Part shown: positions 33,987 to 42,335 of the stretch, in pieces
How the letters are laid out: each line of letters opens with the position of its first letter
Position numbering within the stretch: the first letter of the stretch is position 1
Source: Psychrobacillus sp. INOP01
GTDB lineage: Bacteria; Bacillota; Bacilli; Bacillales_A; Planococcaceae
Direction of reading: 5' to 3'
Length of the DNA stretch: 64,000 nucleotides
Assembly (NCBI RefSeq): GCF_018140925.1
Contig: NZ_CP073315.1
Coordinates: 1,488,001-1,552,000, forward strand
Translations under genes and position numbers: made by a program
The notes under the pieces: generated by a model
The model's input: only the letters and a program-made list of their open reading frames with translations
Databases searched by the model: none
Told to the model about the DNA's origin: nothing

Positions 33987-34032
33987 TAAAAGCGCTTACA
34001 CATAGTTTAGTTGTTTCGAAATTAAATATCAA
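33987..34032 (-). promoter_or_regulatory. internal promoter and cre-like site before anmK
   Basis: In the 90-base gap between nagZ and anmK the minus strand carries TTGATA (34032-34027), 17 bases, then TAAACT (34009-34004). Just downstream is TGTAAGCGCTTTTA (34000-33987), which departs from the CcpA cre consensus TGNAANCGNWNNCA at one position. This suggests catabolite repression of the kinase-transporter half of the operon. Confidence 0.6.
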
Positions 34033-34064
34033 TACTTTTCTAATATTCTAAAAAAAAATATCAT

Positions 34065-35633
34065 TTAGAATAATGTTACAGGTAATTTCCCATTAATTTC
34101 TGTTCTTCCCACTAGATACTCTGCCACTACTTCAAATACCGTTTGCGTGAACTCAAATGCACAAATCATACGGTTCGCCTGTGGAAAATAGGAGGCATCG
34201 TAAGGCGAACGAATCGCTACCACATCCACCGGCTTCCCGGAAGCGATTAATCGATGGACGAGCTTCTGCTGGTTTTCATGCTGTACAGCATTAAGTGTAA
34301 GAACCACGATATGGTCGTAGTTATTCACTTTGTCTATAGCATTTTCCAGCGCTTCTTCATAACCGGTTGGATCCAATTCAATTTCATCCACTTGTGAGTG
34401 AACTTTCTTTAGTTTTTCAGCCATTTCAAGTGTTGCATAGCGTTTATCCTCGACCAGAGTTGCGTAAATGTTTGTCGGGTAAATTAATAGAACCCGATCA
34501 TCCACTTGAATCGATTTACCTTCTTTACTAACCAATGTTATTCCATCCTTATAAATGGTCTTCATTTGGTCTTGATGTAACTGTGAACCTACGAAACTTG
34601 CGACTTCTTGTATTTTCTCAATCTCTTCCCAGGACGTATAGTTGGAAATCATTCGTTCAATTCGATTAATTGATTGGTCGATTTGTTTCTCTGCTATCTT
34701 ATTATTTTGGACTGCCTCCACCAATTTTAAGATGGATTCTTCCTGCAAGGAATGGATATGGGATACCATCACTAAGTCAACGCCCGCTTCTACCGCTTTG
34801 ACGCATCCATTGACAGTTCCAATTCCTTTTGCAATAGCATCCATTTCCATGCAATCCGTAGTGATGACACCTTCAAAACCTAGTTCTTCCCGAAGAAGTC
34901 CTGTAATCACCGAGCGAGATAAAGTCGCAGGGGTGTTTGACTCTTTTTCAAGTGCCGGGAAATACACATGAGCACTCATAATCGCATCTGCTCCAGCTGC
35001 GATACAATCCTTGAATGGCACCAGTTCAATCTCATGCAACCTTTTTAGATCATGTCCAATCACGGGTAAATCCAAATGGGAGTCCACACTTGTATCTCCA
35101 TGACCTGGAAAATGTTTTAGAGTCGTCATAATTCCCGCTTCCTGCATCCCGAGCATGGAGTTCTTCGCCATCGCCGTCACTTCCTGCACATTTTCACCGA
35201 ATGAACGCACGCCAATGACTGGATTTTTCGGGTTATTATTTACATCAACAACTGGCGCCAAGTTCCAGTTGATACCAATTGCCTTCAATTCTTTTCCGGT
35301 CAAAAAACCAGCATTTCGGGCATGGTTTGGCTTATGAGTTGCCCCGAGTAGCATGGCTCCCGGGATGATGGTCGTACCTTCACCAAGTCTGCGGACCACA
35401 CCATTTTCCTGGTCAATACAAATTAATAATGGAGAAGTATACCCTGCAGTCTTCGCTTCTTTTTGCAAGCTTTTGGTCAGGGTTAGTATTTCCTGTGGAG
35501 TACCAATGTTTCGCCCAAATAGTATGACACCGCCAATATGATATTCGTGAATTAAGTGTTTTATCTCGTCCGACATAGTAATACCCTTAAAACCGGCTAT
35601 CATTAATCGGCCCACTTTTTTATGCAAGTTCAT
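34065..35633 (-). CDS. nagZ: beta-N-acetylglucosaminidase NagZ (GH3), cytoplasmic form
   Basis: Removes non-reducing GlcNAc from GlcNAc-MurNAc(-peptide) fragments. The 522-residue protein has the GH3 signature LKHFPGHGDTSVDSHLDLP, with the Asp-His dyad typical of NagZ enzymes, EGVITTDCMEMDAIAKG, and a C-terminal domain of about 180 residues like that in B. subtilis NagZ. It lacks the N-terminal lipoprotein signal of the B. subtilis enzyme. The start is the ATG at 35633, one base after the PIG-L stop with GGAGG overlapping that stop; a longer in-frame extension lies inside the previous gene. Confidence 0.93.
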   Translation of the reverse strand: MNLHKKVGRLMIAGFKGITMSDEIKHLIHEYHIGGVILFGRNIGTPQEILTLTKSLQKEAKTAGYTSPLLICIDQENGVVRRLGEGTTIIPGAMLLGATHKPNHARNAGFLTGKELKAIGINWNLAPVVDVNNNPKNPVIGVRSFGENVQEVTAMAKNSMLGMQEAGIMTTLKHFPGHGDTSVDSHLDLPVIGHDLKRLHEIELVPFKDCIAAGADAIMSAHVYFPALEKESNTPATLSRSVITGLLREELGFEGVITTDCMEMDAIAKGIGTVNGCVKAVEAGVDLVMVSHIHSLQEESILKLVEAVQNNKIAEKQIDQSINRIERMISNYTSWEEIEKIQEVASFVGSQLHQDQMKTIYKDGITLVSKEGKSIQVDDRVLLIYPTNIYATLVEDKRYATLEMAEKLKKVHSQVDEIELDPTGYEEALENAIDKVNNYDHIVVLTLNAVQHENQQKLVHRLIASGKPVDVVAIRSPYDASYFPQANRMICAFEFTQTVFEVVAEYLVGRTEINGKLPVTLF

Positions 35634-35634
35634 T

Positions 35635-36351
35635 CTATACCTCCTTAATAATAGGGAATCCTGGGATATGCCCTTCACGGCGAATATGTAGCCCTTTTGA
35701 ATTTTGTAAGGTCTGGGCGTATTTCGTTCTACCCAAACAACCACGTGTTGTACCAAGTGCTTTGTAATAGTCATAGTATCTGAAACTATTAGAGTTCATG
35801 ATGAACCAATAACAAGACAAAGCTTCCAAGTATGCAGCAAAGGAATCCGTGACATCCACATAGATATCTGGTTCATACCCCTCCATATCCTCCCAGTTTT
35901 CACTATGGAACACGCGTCTCAATCCATGTGGTGGCAGCCCCCCTAAATCAAAACCGGGCAAGGAAGCCTTCAACCATGCATCCTGTACAATTTTCTGACA
36001 TAGTGCATGATCTGGATGCATACTATTCACCCAATGTGTTATGACGAAATCTGGTTTTTCTTTTCGGAAAATGGTAGCAACTTCTTTTACTAGCTCTTCA
36101 TTGAAAGTCAGCTCTGCATCTCGGTGATTTAACGTAATGCTCGTGCCCCCTAAGATGGTTGCTGCCTTTTTTGCTTCCTCTATTTTTTGCTTGCGGTAGG
36201 TCTCGACATCCAAGTGGGCTGGTGCTCCTTTTTCTCCCGCCGTTAAATGAAGAAACGTGACCTTATAACCTGCTTGTGCGTATTTGTGGGCAATTGCACC
36301 AGCCTGAATCTCTCCATCTCCGCAATGCGCCCCAACAATCATTAAATGCAT
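35635..36351 (-). CDS. LmbE/PIG-L family deacetylase with atypical active site
   Basis: A 238-residue zinc-dependent N-acetyl-sugar deacetylase-type protein. The second metal motif is intact (HPDHALC near residue 121). The first motif, usually AHPDDE, reads AHCGDGE at residues 8-14: the zinc-binding His9 and Asp12 are kept, but the residue matching the general-base Asp is Gly11. It lies between a serine hydrolase and nagZ in the recycling operon, so a GlcNAc- or MurNAc-containing substrate is plausible. The altered base suggests either a different mechanism or a different activity within the fold. Confidence 0.82.
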   Translation of the reverse strand: MHLMIVGAHCGDGEIQAGAIAHKYAQAGYKVTFLHLTAGEKGAPAHLDVETYRKQKIEEAKKAATILGGTSITLNHRDAELTFNEELVKEVATIFRKEKPDFVITHWVNSMHPDHALCQKIVQDAWLKASLPGFDLGGLPPHGLRRVFHSENWEDMEGYEPDIYVDVTDSFAAYLEALSCYWFIMNSNSFRYYDYYKALGTTRGCLGRTKYAQTLQNSKGLHIRREGHIPGFPIIKEV

Positions 36352-36361
36352 ACCAACACTC

Positions 36362-37414
36362 CTAATTCGTTAAATTTGTAACAATAATGTTATGTAGACG
36401 TGGTCGTAATCGAATGATTGGGTCATGGCGACCAAAATACACACGATTAGTTAATAATGTAACTGTCAATTCTCTTCTTGGATCGATATAAAAGCTTGTG
36501 CCAGTATAGCCTGTATGGCCATAGGTGGTGGGTGACAACAAGTCTCCTGCTGGACTGATTCCGTGTCCTTTTAGTTGCCAGCCTAAACCACGGCTCTCAT
36601 CGGAAAATGGCGTGAAGTTGTCTCGTGATTTCCTCAACCATTCAGGATGCAATATTTGCTTGCCCTCATACACTCCATAGTTTTCCAACATGTCTGTAAA
36701 GTTGGAGACATCCTCCATCGTGGAGAACAACCCAGCATGACCACTAATACCTCCCATAAATTCCGTATTATCATCATGGACTATACCGTATTTATGACCT
36801 TTTAGATGTTCAAGAAATTCAGTCGGTGCAAACTGAGTACGTTTGTATTTAGGCACGTACCCTGTGTTCATCATGGCAAGTGGGTGGAATAAATGCTGCT
36901 TGGAGAATTCCTCGAGTGGCTGTCCAGTCACTTTTTCAATAACCTCCATCAGCAAAATATAACCAAGATCGCTATATACGACTTGCGTGTCAGTTACATA
37001 AGAAAGTTGCTCCTGCAAAATGTCAGCGAGAACTTCTGGTGTCGTGAGTTTCCGTTCAAAATAAGGACGGTGTGCAATTAGTCCAGATGAATGCGTCAGC
37101 AACTGCCGTAATGTTATGCTTTCTTTCCCATTCTTGGCGAACCCCGGTAGAAACTTAGTGACTTTATCATTCAGGTGGATGTCTCCAGATTCAAGGAGCT
37201 GAAGCATGACTGGAAGTGTGACCATCACTTTTGTTATAGATGCCATATCGAATACATGCCTATTGGTCATTGTTACGCGGTCATCTTCCAAACTATTGCT
37301 CCCGATAGCTTCCTCTAAAATGACTTTCCCCTTATGTTTAATCCGGATGACCGCTCCTGGGGTAACGTGTTTGTCGATTTCCTGCTGTAAAAATGTAAGC
37401 ACTTTATCTTTCAT
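36362..37414 (-). CDS. serine hydrolase, class C beta-lactamase fold (AmiE/YbbE-like)
   Basis: A 350-residue penicillin-binding-protein-like hydrolase. The SxxK motif is SITK (FDMASITKVMV at about residue 58), the tyrosine motif is YSD (VVYSDLGYILL near 147), and HTGYTG near residue 297 takes the KTG-like position. The B. subtilis counterpart in the mur operon, AmiE, is a secreted MurNAc-L-Ala amidase. This protein has no signal peptide, beginning MKDKVLTFLQQEIDK, so it would strip peptides from imported muropeptides in the cytoplasm. GGAG precedes the ATG. Confidence 0.85.
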   Translation of the reverse strand: MKDKVLTFLQQEIDKHVTPGAVIRIKHKGKVILEEAIGSNSLEDDRVTMTNRHVFDMASITKVMVTLPVMLQLLESGDIHLNDKVTKFLPGFAKNGKESITLRQLLTHSSGLIAHRPYFERKLTTPEVLADILQEQLSYVTDTQVVYSDLGYILLMEVIEKVTGQPLEEFSKQHLFHPLAMMNTGYVPKYKRTQFAPTEFLEHLKGHKYGIVHDDNTEFMGGISGHAGLFSTMEDVSNFTDMLENYGVYEGKQILHPEWLRKSRDNFTPFSDESRGLGWQLKGHGISPAGDLLSPTTYGHTGYTGTSFYIDPRRELTVTLLTNRVYFGRHDPIIRLRPRLHNIIVTNLTN

Positions 37415-37469
37415 TCTCTCACTCCTTTTTGATAGAAATGACTATAATAAAGCATAACGAATCCAGCTC

Positions 37470-38441
37470 TTAACTTGAGATTTCTTCGTTTAAATGCTTC
37501 ACAATTCGTTCATTAATCGGGACCTGTTGTGATATTAGAGCAGCAATAACTGCCCCACCAACAGGGGATACGAGTGCTCGTTTAAACCTAATATTAGGGA
37601 GCTTCTCCTTTGCCAACTGATGAAAATGATCTATAAAAAAGTGGGCGTTTGTAAATACACCACCAGACAACACAATATTTGTGGCGTGATTCTTTTCGAA
37701 TAGCTGATCGTGACACGACTGTATAGAACACATCATTTCCGAACACGCATTAGCAATAATCCTTTTTGCAATTTCATCATCGGCAATTGCAGCATCTACC
37801 ACTAGCTGGGAAAGAGGGGCAATGATTGAACGTGGATGCTCCAATCCATAGACTTTACCAATGATGTCCGGAACCAAATTCACTTCAAAGTATTGCAAAA
37901 AAGCAGCCGTTAATGAGGTAGATGGTCCACGCTGGTCAAATTCTTTAAAGACGGCACGAAGCGCTTCATTACCTAAATGAAAACCACTGCCTTCATCATC
38001 AAACAAATAACCCCATCCACCTGACCGCACCATTTTCGTTTCATCATTTACTCCAAACGTAATCGATCCTGTTCCGGCAATTTGTACTATCCCCGTCTCT
38101 CCCAATGTTCCAGCATATAGAGCATTGAATGCGTCATTTTTGATAATTATATGGATGTCCTTCGGCAAATATTTCCTTAGCAAGTCAGCAACTTCAGCAT
38201 CCCTTCCGCTTTCACCAACTCCCGCCATCCCAGCAAAGCAAATGGATATTTGATTGAATATTTCGGTATTTTGCACATTAAGCTGCAGCAGCAAACCACT
38301 CATCACAATCTCGAACTCTTTTGGTGTCATCGTATTTAGATTACTGCCTCTGGTTATCGCCCTCATGTAAACGGTTCCATTTTCATCTGCAACCATGGCT
38401 ATCGTCTTCGTTCCTCCACCATCAATCCCTAATACATACAT
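37470..38441 (-). CDS. BadF/BadG-family sugar kinase, probable MurNAc/GlcNAc kinase (MurK-like)
   Basis: A 323-residue ASKHA kinase of the BadF/BadG/BcrA/BcrD family. The phosphate-binding loop is VLGIDGGGTKTIAMVADENG at residues 3-22, GIVQIAGTGSITFGVND is the second phosphate motif and LSGGVF the adenosine region. Clostridium MurK in this family phosphorylates MurNAc and GlcNAc at O6. As first gene of an operon with MurQ and an ABC importer, it supplies MurNAc-6-phosphate. A strong GGTGGGAG ribosome binding site and the operon promoter precede it. Confidence 0.85.
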   Translation of the reverse strand: MYVLGIDGGGTKTIAMVADENGTVYMRAITRGSNLNTMTPKEFEIVMSGLLLQLNVQNTEIFNQISICFAGMAGVGESGRDAEVADLLRKYLPKDIHIIIKNDAFNALYAGTLGETGIVQIAGTGSITFGVNDETKMVRSGGWGYLFDDEGSGFHLGNEALRAVFKEFDQRGPSTSLTAAFLQYFEVNLVPDIIGKVYGLEHPRSIIAPLSQLVVDAAIADDEIAKRIIANACSEMMCSIQSCHDQLFEKNHATNIVLSGGVFTNAHFFIDHFHQLAKEKLPNIRFKRALVSPVGGAVIAALISQQVPINERIVKHLNEEISS

Positions 38442-38479
38442 CCCCTACTCCCACCTTTTTTTATCTAATATATATGTAC

Positions 38480-38507
38480 ATTATAAATTTTTGAAATATT
38501 TTTTCAA
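38480..38507 (-). promoter_or_regulatory. recycling operon promoter with MurR-type operator
   Basis: On the minus strand TTGAAA (38507-38502) is followed after 16 bases by TATAAT (38485-38480). The -35 hexamer is the left arm of a perfect inverted repeat, TTGAAA-N5-TTTCAA, at 38491-38507. RpiR-family regulators often bind TGAAA-N5-TTTCA sites, so this is the natural MurR target. The start of the first gene is about 40 bases downstream. Confidence 0.7.
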
Positions 38508-38634
38508 CTTTTCTTTTAATTTTCGTTAATTTATTTTAAGTTGTGAGTATTTGAACGAAGATTAATGACAGTGTTCCAAGAAATAGCAGCATATTTTTAA
38601 AAAAATATTTGTTATAAAATACTGTTGATTTCCG

Positions 38635-38755
38635 TTACAGTCGGACGCTTTCCGCGGGCAGTCGCTAAGCCTCCTCAACTTGCTATTGCAAGTCTGTGGG
38701 GTCTCAGCTTGACTGTTGTTCCCGCTGGAGTTGCCGCCTTTCACTTCAATCAATA
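38635..38755 (+). repeat. dispersed GC-rich repeat, copy 3
   Basis: Core CGGACGCTTTCCGCGGGC followed by CTCCTCAACTTGC...GTTCCCGCTGGAGTTGCCGCCTTTC, related to the copy at 12388-12545 with the left and right blocks conserved and the middle diverged. The remaining sequence of 38508-38634 and 38756-38953 is AT-rich with no gene seen. Confidence 0.65.
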
Positions 38756-38953
38756 AATCGTGTAGTACTTAACCATTAATTAGGATTGATCATTTGCTTT
38801 TAAACACGACAAATATGCATAAATAGTTCATATACAAAAGGGACAGCTTAGTTTGGAAAAATACTAATTATGGTTTGAATTTTTCCGTGGTATAACAAAG
38901 ATTTTAAATTTGAAGGATTTCTATATGCTAAACTAAAAGATATAACAGAGACT

Positions 38954-38997
38954 AAAAAAGAAGGCTTCTACATTCTATCTGCAGAAGCCTTTTCTTT
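38954..38997 (-). terminator. terminator after the SpoIID/LytB gene
   Basis: AAAAGGCTTCT and AGAAGCCTTCTTTTTT pair on the minus strand directly beyond the stop codon at 38999. Confidence 0.85.
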
Positions 38998-38998
38998 A

Positions 38999-40597
38999 TT
39001 AATATTTTGTTTCCAAATCAATTCCTTTGTAGAAATGCTTCAGGATTACGTCATACGTATAACCTGCTTCAGCCATACCAACTGCTCCGACTTGGGACAT
39101 TCCTACACCATGTCCCCAGCCACCACCATTTGTCTTGAAGCCAGTAACTTCACCTGTTACATCATCTTTTACAGGTTCAATGATAAATAATGTACTTAAC
39201 AAAACAGCAGGGTTTCCACTTGCATTGATATACTGGAGGGCCCAGCGTATGCGGTCTTTATATTCATAGAACGTCCCGTTTTCTGTGACAAACTCAATTT
39301 TGGCTGCTCGACCAGAGCTAGAACGCTCCGTTACATTAATTTCAAGAACTTTTCCGACTTCTGTATTGTAGTACGTACTAAGAACCTGACTGATTTCCTC
39401 GGAAGTCCATTCAAAATTCCAGCGGTAATATCTTGACCAATCCGCTTCAAAGTCTCCCTTTTTCACTTTTCTTAGTGATTCAGATCCATCTTCCTCCAAT
39501 TTATATACATCCAATGCAGGAACGTATTTTAATGAATTCCCTTTTTGCGCCACATGAGTAGCACGTAGATAAGGTGTCGCTTCCGATGTCCATACATCTT
39601 CGTTATTTGCAGTAAAGCCACCACTTGTCGAATGGAAAACTGCAGTGATAAGCTTACCTTCATAAGTTGCAACTATTCCTCTTGTTTCATCTACAGCATC
39701 ATTTGAAACCTGATGTTCTGCTTCGAATCCACCATATACTTGGTCAGAGGTTGTCGGCAGCAAATCATAACCATCTGCACTGCGTTTACCTAGGTTAGAA
39801 AGTGCATATGTGCGTGCTGCGATTGCCTGAGCTTTTTGCGCTTCCAGTTCACCATATGGTACAGGTGGCAATTCGCGTGGTACTACTCCATATAGATACT
39901 CTTCCGTTAATAATTCATTGATACCTGCTAATGTCCCACTGCTATTGAATCCAACTTCCGCAAGTCCACGATAAGTTGTCCCATTGATGGACACTTTTTT
40001 TGATGGCGCAATTATTTGTACCGCATTAGTTGTTACCTTTTCTTCCCCATTATGAATGACCTTTAATTCATTTTCACCTTCAGCAATAGTAATGATTTTC
40101 CAAAAAGAATCATTTGCTGCAAGACCTTTAGAAACTACTTCGTTTTTAAAAGCAGTTCGAACGGTGAAGGAAGCATCCGCGGCAAATTCGCCAATGTACA
40201 GGCGGTAGCCATTGTTGTAATCTTCGACATATGTTGGATAACCTTCAGCTTCTGCGCGCGTTACCCAATCGGTCACATATGCTTCACTCGTAGTATAGGA
40301 AACTTGCAAACGATAATTGGTTTGCACGGTAGACGTGGACCCCAGCTCAACAAAAACTTCTTCATCTAGACCTGAAAACAAAACTACACCAGTAGCTTTA
40401 TCGAGTACATCAAATGCACCCTCTGCTCCAATAGTCAATGACTCTACACCCGGTACAACCCCAATCCGAATCGTCGGTTCTGCCACCATATCAGCAGATG
40501 CTTTATTTTGAGCCGTTCCCTGAACAAATAAAGCTAGTACAATTGTAAAAACGACAACATACTTAAAAAGATTTTTCAACAAACCCATCCCTCTCAT
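38999..40597 (-). CDS. secreted SpoIID/LytB-domain protein
   Basis: A protein of about 530 residues with an N-terminal signal peptide (LFKYVVVFTIVLALFVQG), a sporulation/wall-related N-terminal region, and a SpoIID domain with EEYLYGVVPRELPP, KAQAIAARTYAL, FHSTSGGF and a terminal GGGWGHGVGMSQVGA. SpoIID-type enzymes are lytic transglycosylases that cut glycan strands and leave 1,6-anhydro-MurNAc. The start is unclear: ATG at 40597 lacks a good ribosome binding site, while a TTG at 40579 follows GAGAGGG by nine bases and gives a classic signal peptide. It is transcribed upstream of the recycling operon in the same direction but with its own terminator. Confidence 0.85.
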   Translation of the reverse strand: MRGMGLLKNLFKYVVVFTIVLALFVQGTAQNKASADMVAEPTIRIGVVPGVESLTIGAEGAFDVLDKATGVVLFSGLDEEVFVELGSTSTVQTNYRLQVSYTTSEAYVTDWVTRAEAEGYPTYVEDYNNGYRLYIGEFAADASFTVRTAFKNEVVSKGLAANDSFWKIITIAEGENELKVIHNGEEKVTTNAVQIIAPSKKVSINGTTYRGLAEVGFNSSGTLAGINELLTEEYLYGVVPRELPPVPYGELEAQKAQAIAARTYALSNLGKRSADGYDLLPTTSDQVYGGFEAEHQVSNDAVDETRGIVATYEGKLITAVFHSTSGGFTANNEDVWTSEATPYLRATHVAQKGNSLKYVPALDVYKLEEDGSESLRKVKKGDFEADWSRYYRWNFEWTSEEISQVLSTYYNTEVGKVLEINVTERSSSGRAAKIEFVTENGTFYEYKDRIRWALQYINASGNPAVLLSTLFIIEPVKDDVTGEVTGFKTNGGGWGHGVGMSQVGAVGMAEAGYTYDVILKHFYKGIDLETKY

Positions 40598-40766
40598 TCT
40601 ATAATTTTGTTTCAAGGGATATAGATTCGACTCAATTATGATAATTCCTTCCGAATTTTTCAAATATTCTCGATATTTTATTTTAATCATTCGTTTGGTT
40701 TACCAAGTGGTATAAATACTTAAGGATAAAGAACTACAATTTATTTTCGAATACTTGTTAAAATAC

Positions 40767-40797
40767 AAAAAGACGACTGCCACTTGAACAGTCGTTT
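40767..40797 (-). terminator. terminator after the YetF-like gene
   Basis: ACGACTG and CAGTCGT pair around a short loop with a run of Ts on the minus strand. A very similar hairpin at 47130-47158 accompanies the duplicated fragment of this gene. Confidence 0.75.
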
Positions 40798-40868
40798 CTA
40801 TGGTATAGATTATTTAGTTTCCAGTAAAAATGAACATGCTCCATGTGTAAATAAACATAGAAAATCAT

Positions 40869-41573
40869 TCACTTATATAAAAATACCTTCAAGTTTTCTT
40901 TCTTATCAATAGTAGCAAGCAGAACGTTTTTTATTTCCGTCTGATATTGCATTTTTAAGTTAGAAACTATCCATTCCTCGTCCTTATTAATTTGCTTTAA
41001 TTGCTTTGATTCAAGTTTTCCATCTTTTATGATTAGCTTTGGCAAATCGAAGGGCTCTGTTACTAGCTGGTAGTTTGCAGGTGTAATTGGATTATATTTT
41101 GGGTCCAGAAATACGGAAATTTTTCCGTCAGCCTCCCAAATTGCTAATGCCACTTTCTTCACATCTTCTACTTTTTCCTCCCGAAGCTCTTCTAATAATA
41201 CATCAATGGAGATTCTTGCCTTTTTTAATCCTTTGTAAATGATTTCTCCGTCCTTCACAAGGTTAATGGGTGGAGGGGTTATCAACTTTCTAAACCAAGG
41301 CCATTTTAGAATTAGAAAAATACCGCAAAGATATAAGGAAACCAATACAGTTGTTGTAACAACGGACCCTTTTAGCCCCAGCCCCTCATCAGACAATGGG
41401 TGCGCAATAATATTACCAATAACTAAAGCTATAACAAAATCTAGAAGTCTTAATTGGGAGATGGCACGCTGCCCCATAACCTTAGCTACAATGACTAAAA
41501 AGAAAAATGCAACAACAGCGCGTAGAATCCACTCAATTGTAGTAAGTGTTTCCTGGCTTTGAAAAAAATCCAT
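40869..41573 (-). CDS. DUF421 membrane protein (YetF/YdfS type)
   Basis: A 234-residue membrane protein with three hydrophobic helices in the first 90 residues, containing AKVMGQRAISQLRLLDFVIALVIGNI, the family core, followed by a cytoplasmic domain (INLVKDGEIIYKGLKKARIS, LLEELREEKVEDVKKV). YetF-like proteins are Bacillus spore or vegetative membrane proteins; germinant receptor-related membrane proteins in this family (5AF/FigP-type channels) have been described. Start ATG at 41573 has AAAAGG nine bases away. A 3' fragment of a second copy lies at 46970-47090. Confidence 0.82.
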   Translation of the reverse strand: MDFFQSQETLTTIEWILRAVVAFFFLVIVAKVMGQRAISQLRLLDFVIALVIGNIIAHPLSDEGLGLKGSVVTTTVLVSLYLCGIFLILKWPWFRKLITPPPINLVKDGEIIYKGLKKARISIDVLLEELREEKVEDVKKVALAIWEADGKISVFLDPKYNPITPANYQLVTEPFDLPKLIIKDGKLESKQLKQINKDEEWIVSNLKMQYQTEIKNVLLATIDKKENLKVFLYK

Positions 41574-41742
41574 ATGACACATCCTTTTCTCACAAAAGCT
41601 AAAAAGCTACTACTTAGTTTGCACGGATGTCATTTTATTAGTCATATTTAGGGGATAAATTTAACTAATAAATAGGAACATAAATCTCCATTCTTATTTG
41701 TAGTATTATAGATAAAAAGCGTTTGGATAAAAGGAGAGCAAA

Positions 41743-42327
41743 ATGAAAAGTATATTGTTTAAGTACATGTCTAAATTCACTTCTCTTACAAAAGAACAAC
41801 AAAAGACCATCGCTGAAGAAATAAAAATAGAGGAATTTAAAAAGGGAACAATCCTTCTTAGACAAGGAGATGTTCCCACTAAATGCTATTTTGTGTTAAA
41901 GGGATGCATAAGACAATATTCAATAGATGAAAATGGAAAAGAAGTAACTTCTAATTTTTATACAGAAGAACAGGCAATTGCCGTTTTCAATAATCATAAA
42001 CTAGATAAATCATCCGAATACACTTTTGCATGTCTAGAAGACTCTGTATTGGTTGTAGGGGATTTAGATATTGAACAGGACATGTATAGCAAATATACTC
42101 AATTGGAAATAATGACCCGAAAGATGATAGAGGAAAATTTCGGTAAAGTACAAGACGAATTTGCTACTTTTATCGCCTCTACACCTGAAGAGCGTTTTAA
42201 AACATTATTAACGAAACGACCTCAACTAGTTGTTCGTGTACCGCAACATCAATTGGCAAGCTATCTTGGAATTACTCCAGAGTCATTAAGTAGGATAAAG
42301 AAACGTTTAAAAATAGATAACAATTAA
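41743..42327 (+). CDS. Crp/Fnr-family transcriptional regulator
   Basis: A 194-residue regulator with an N-terminal cyclic-nucleotide-binding fold (about 8-120, KKGTILLRQGDVPTKCYFVLKGCIRQYSIDENGKE) and a short C-terminal helix-turn-helix (VPQHQLASYLGITPESLSRIKKRL, about 166-189). There is no FNR-type cysteine cluster. It is convergent with the DUF4386 gene, whose stop is only eight bases away. Genes of this Crp subtype often lie beside DUF4386 membrane protein genes, so the pair may form one regulatory unit. Confidence 0.87.
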   Translation: MKSILFKYMSKFTSLTKEQQKTIAEEIKIEEFKKGTILLRQGDVPTKCYFVLKGCIRQYSIDENGKEVTSNFYTEEQAIAVFNNHKLDKSSEYTFACLEDSVLVVGDLDIEQDMYSKYTQLEIMTRKMIEENFGKVQDEFATFIASTPEERFKTLLTKRPQLVVRVPQHQLASYLGITPESLSRIKKRLKIDNN

Positions 42328-42335
42328 AGCGGATT

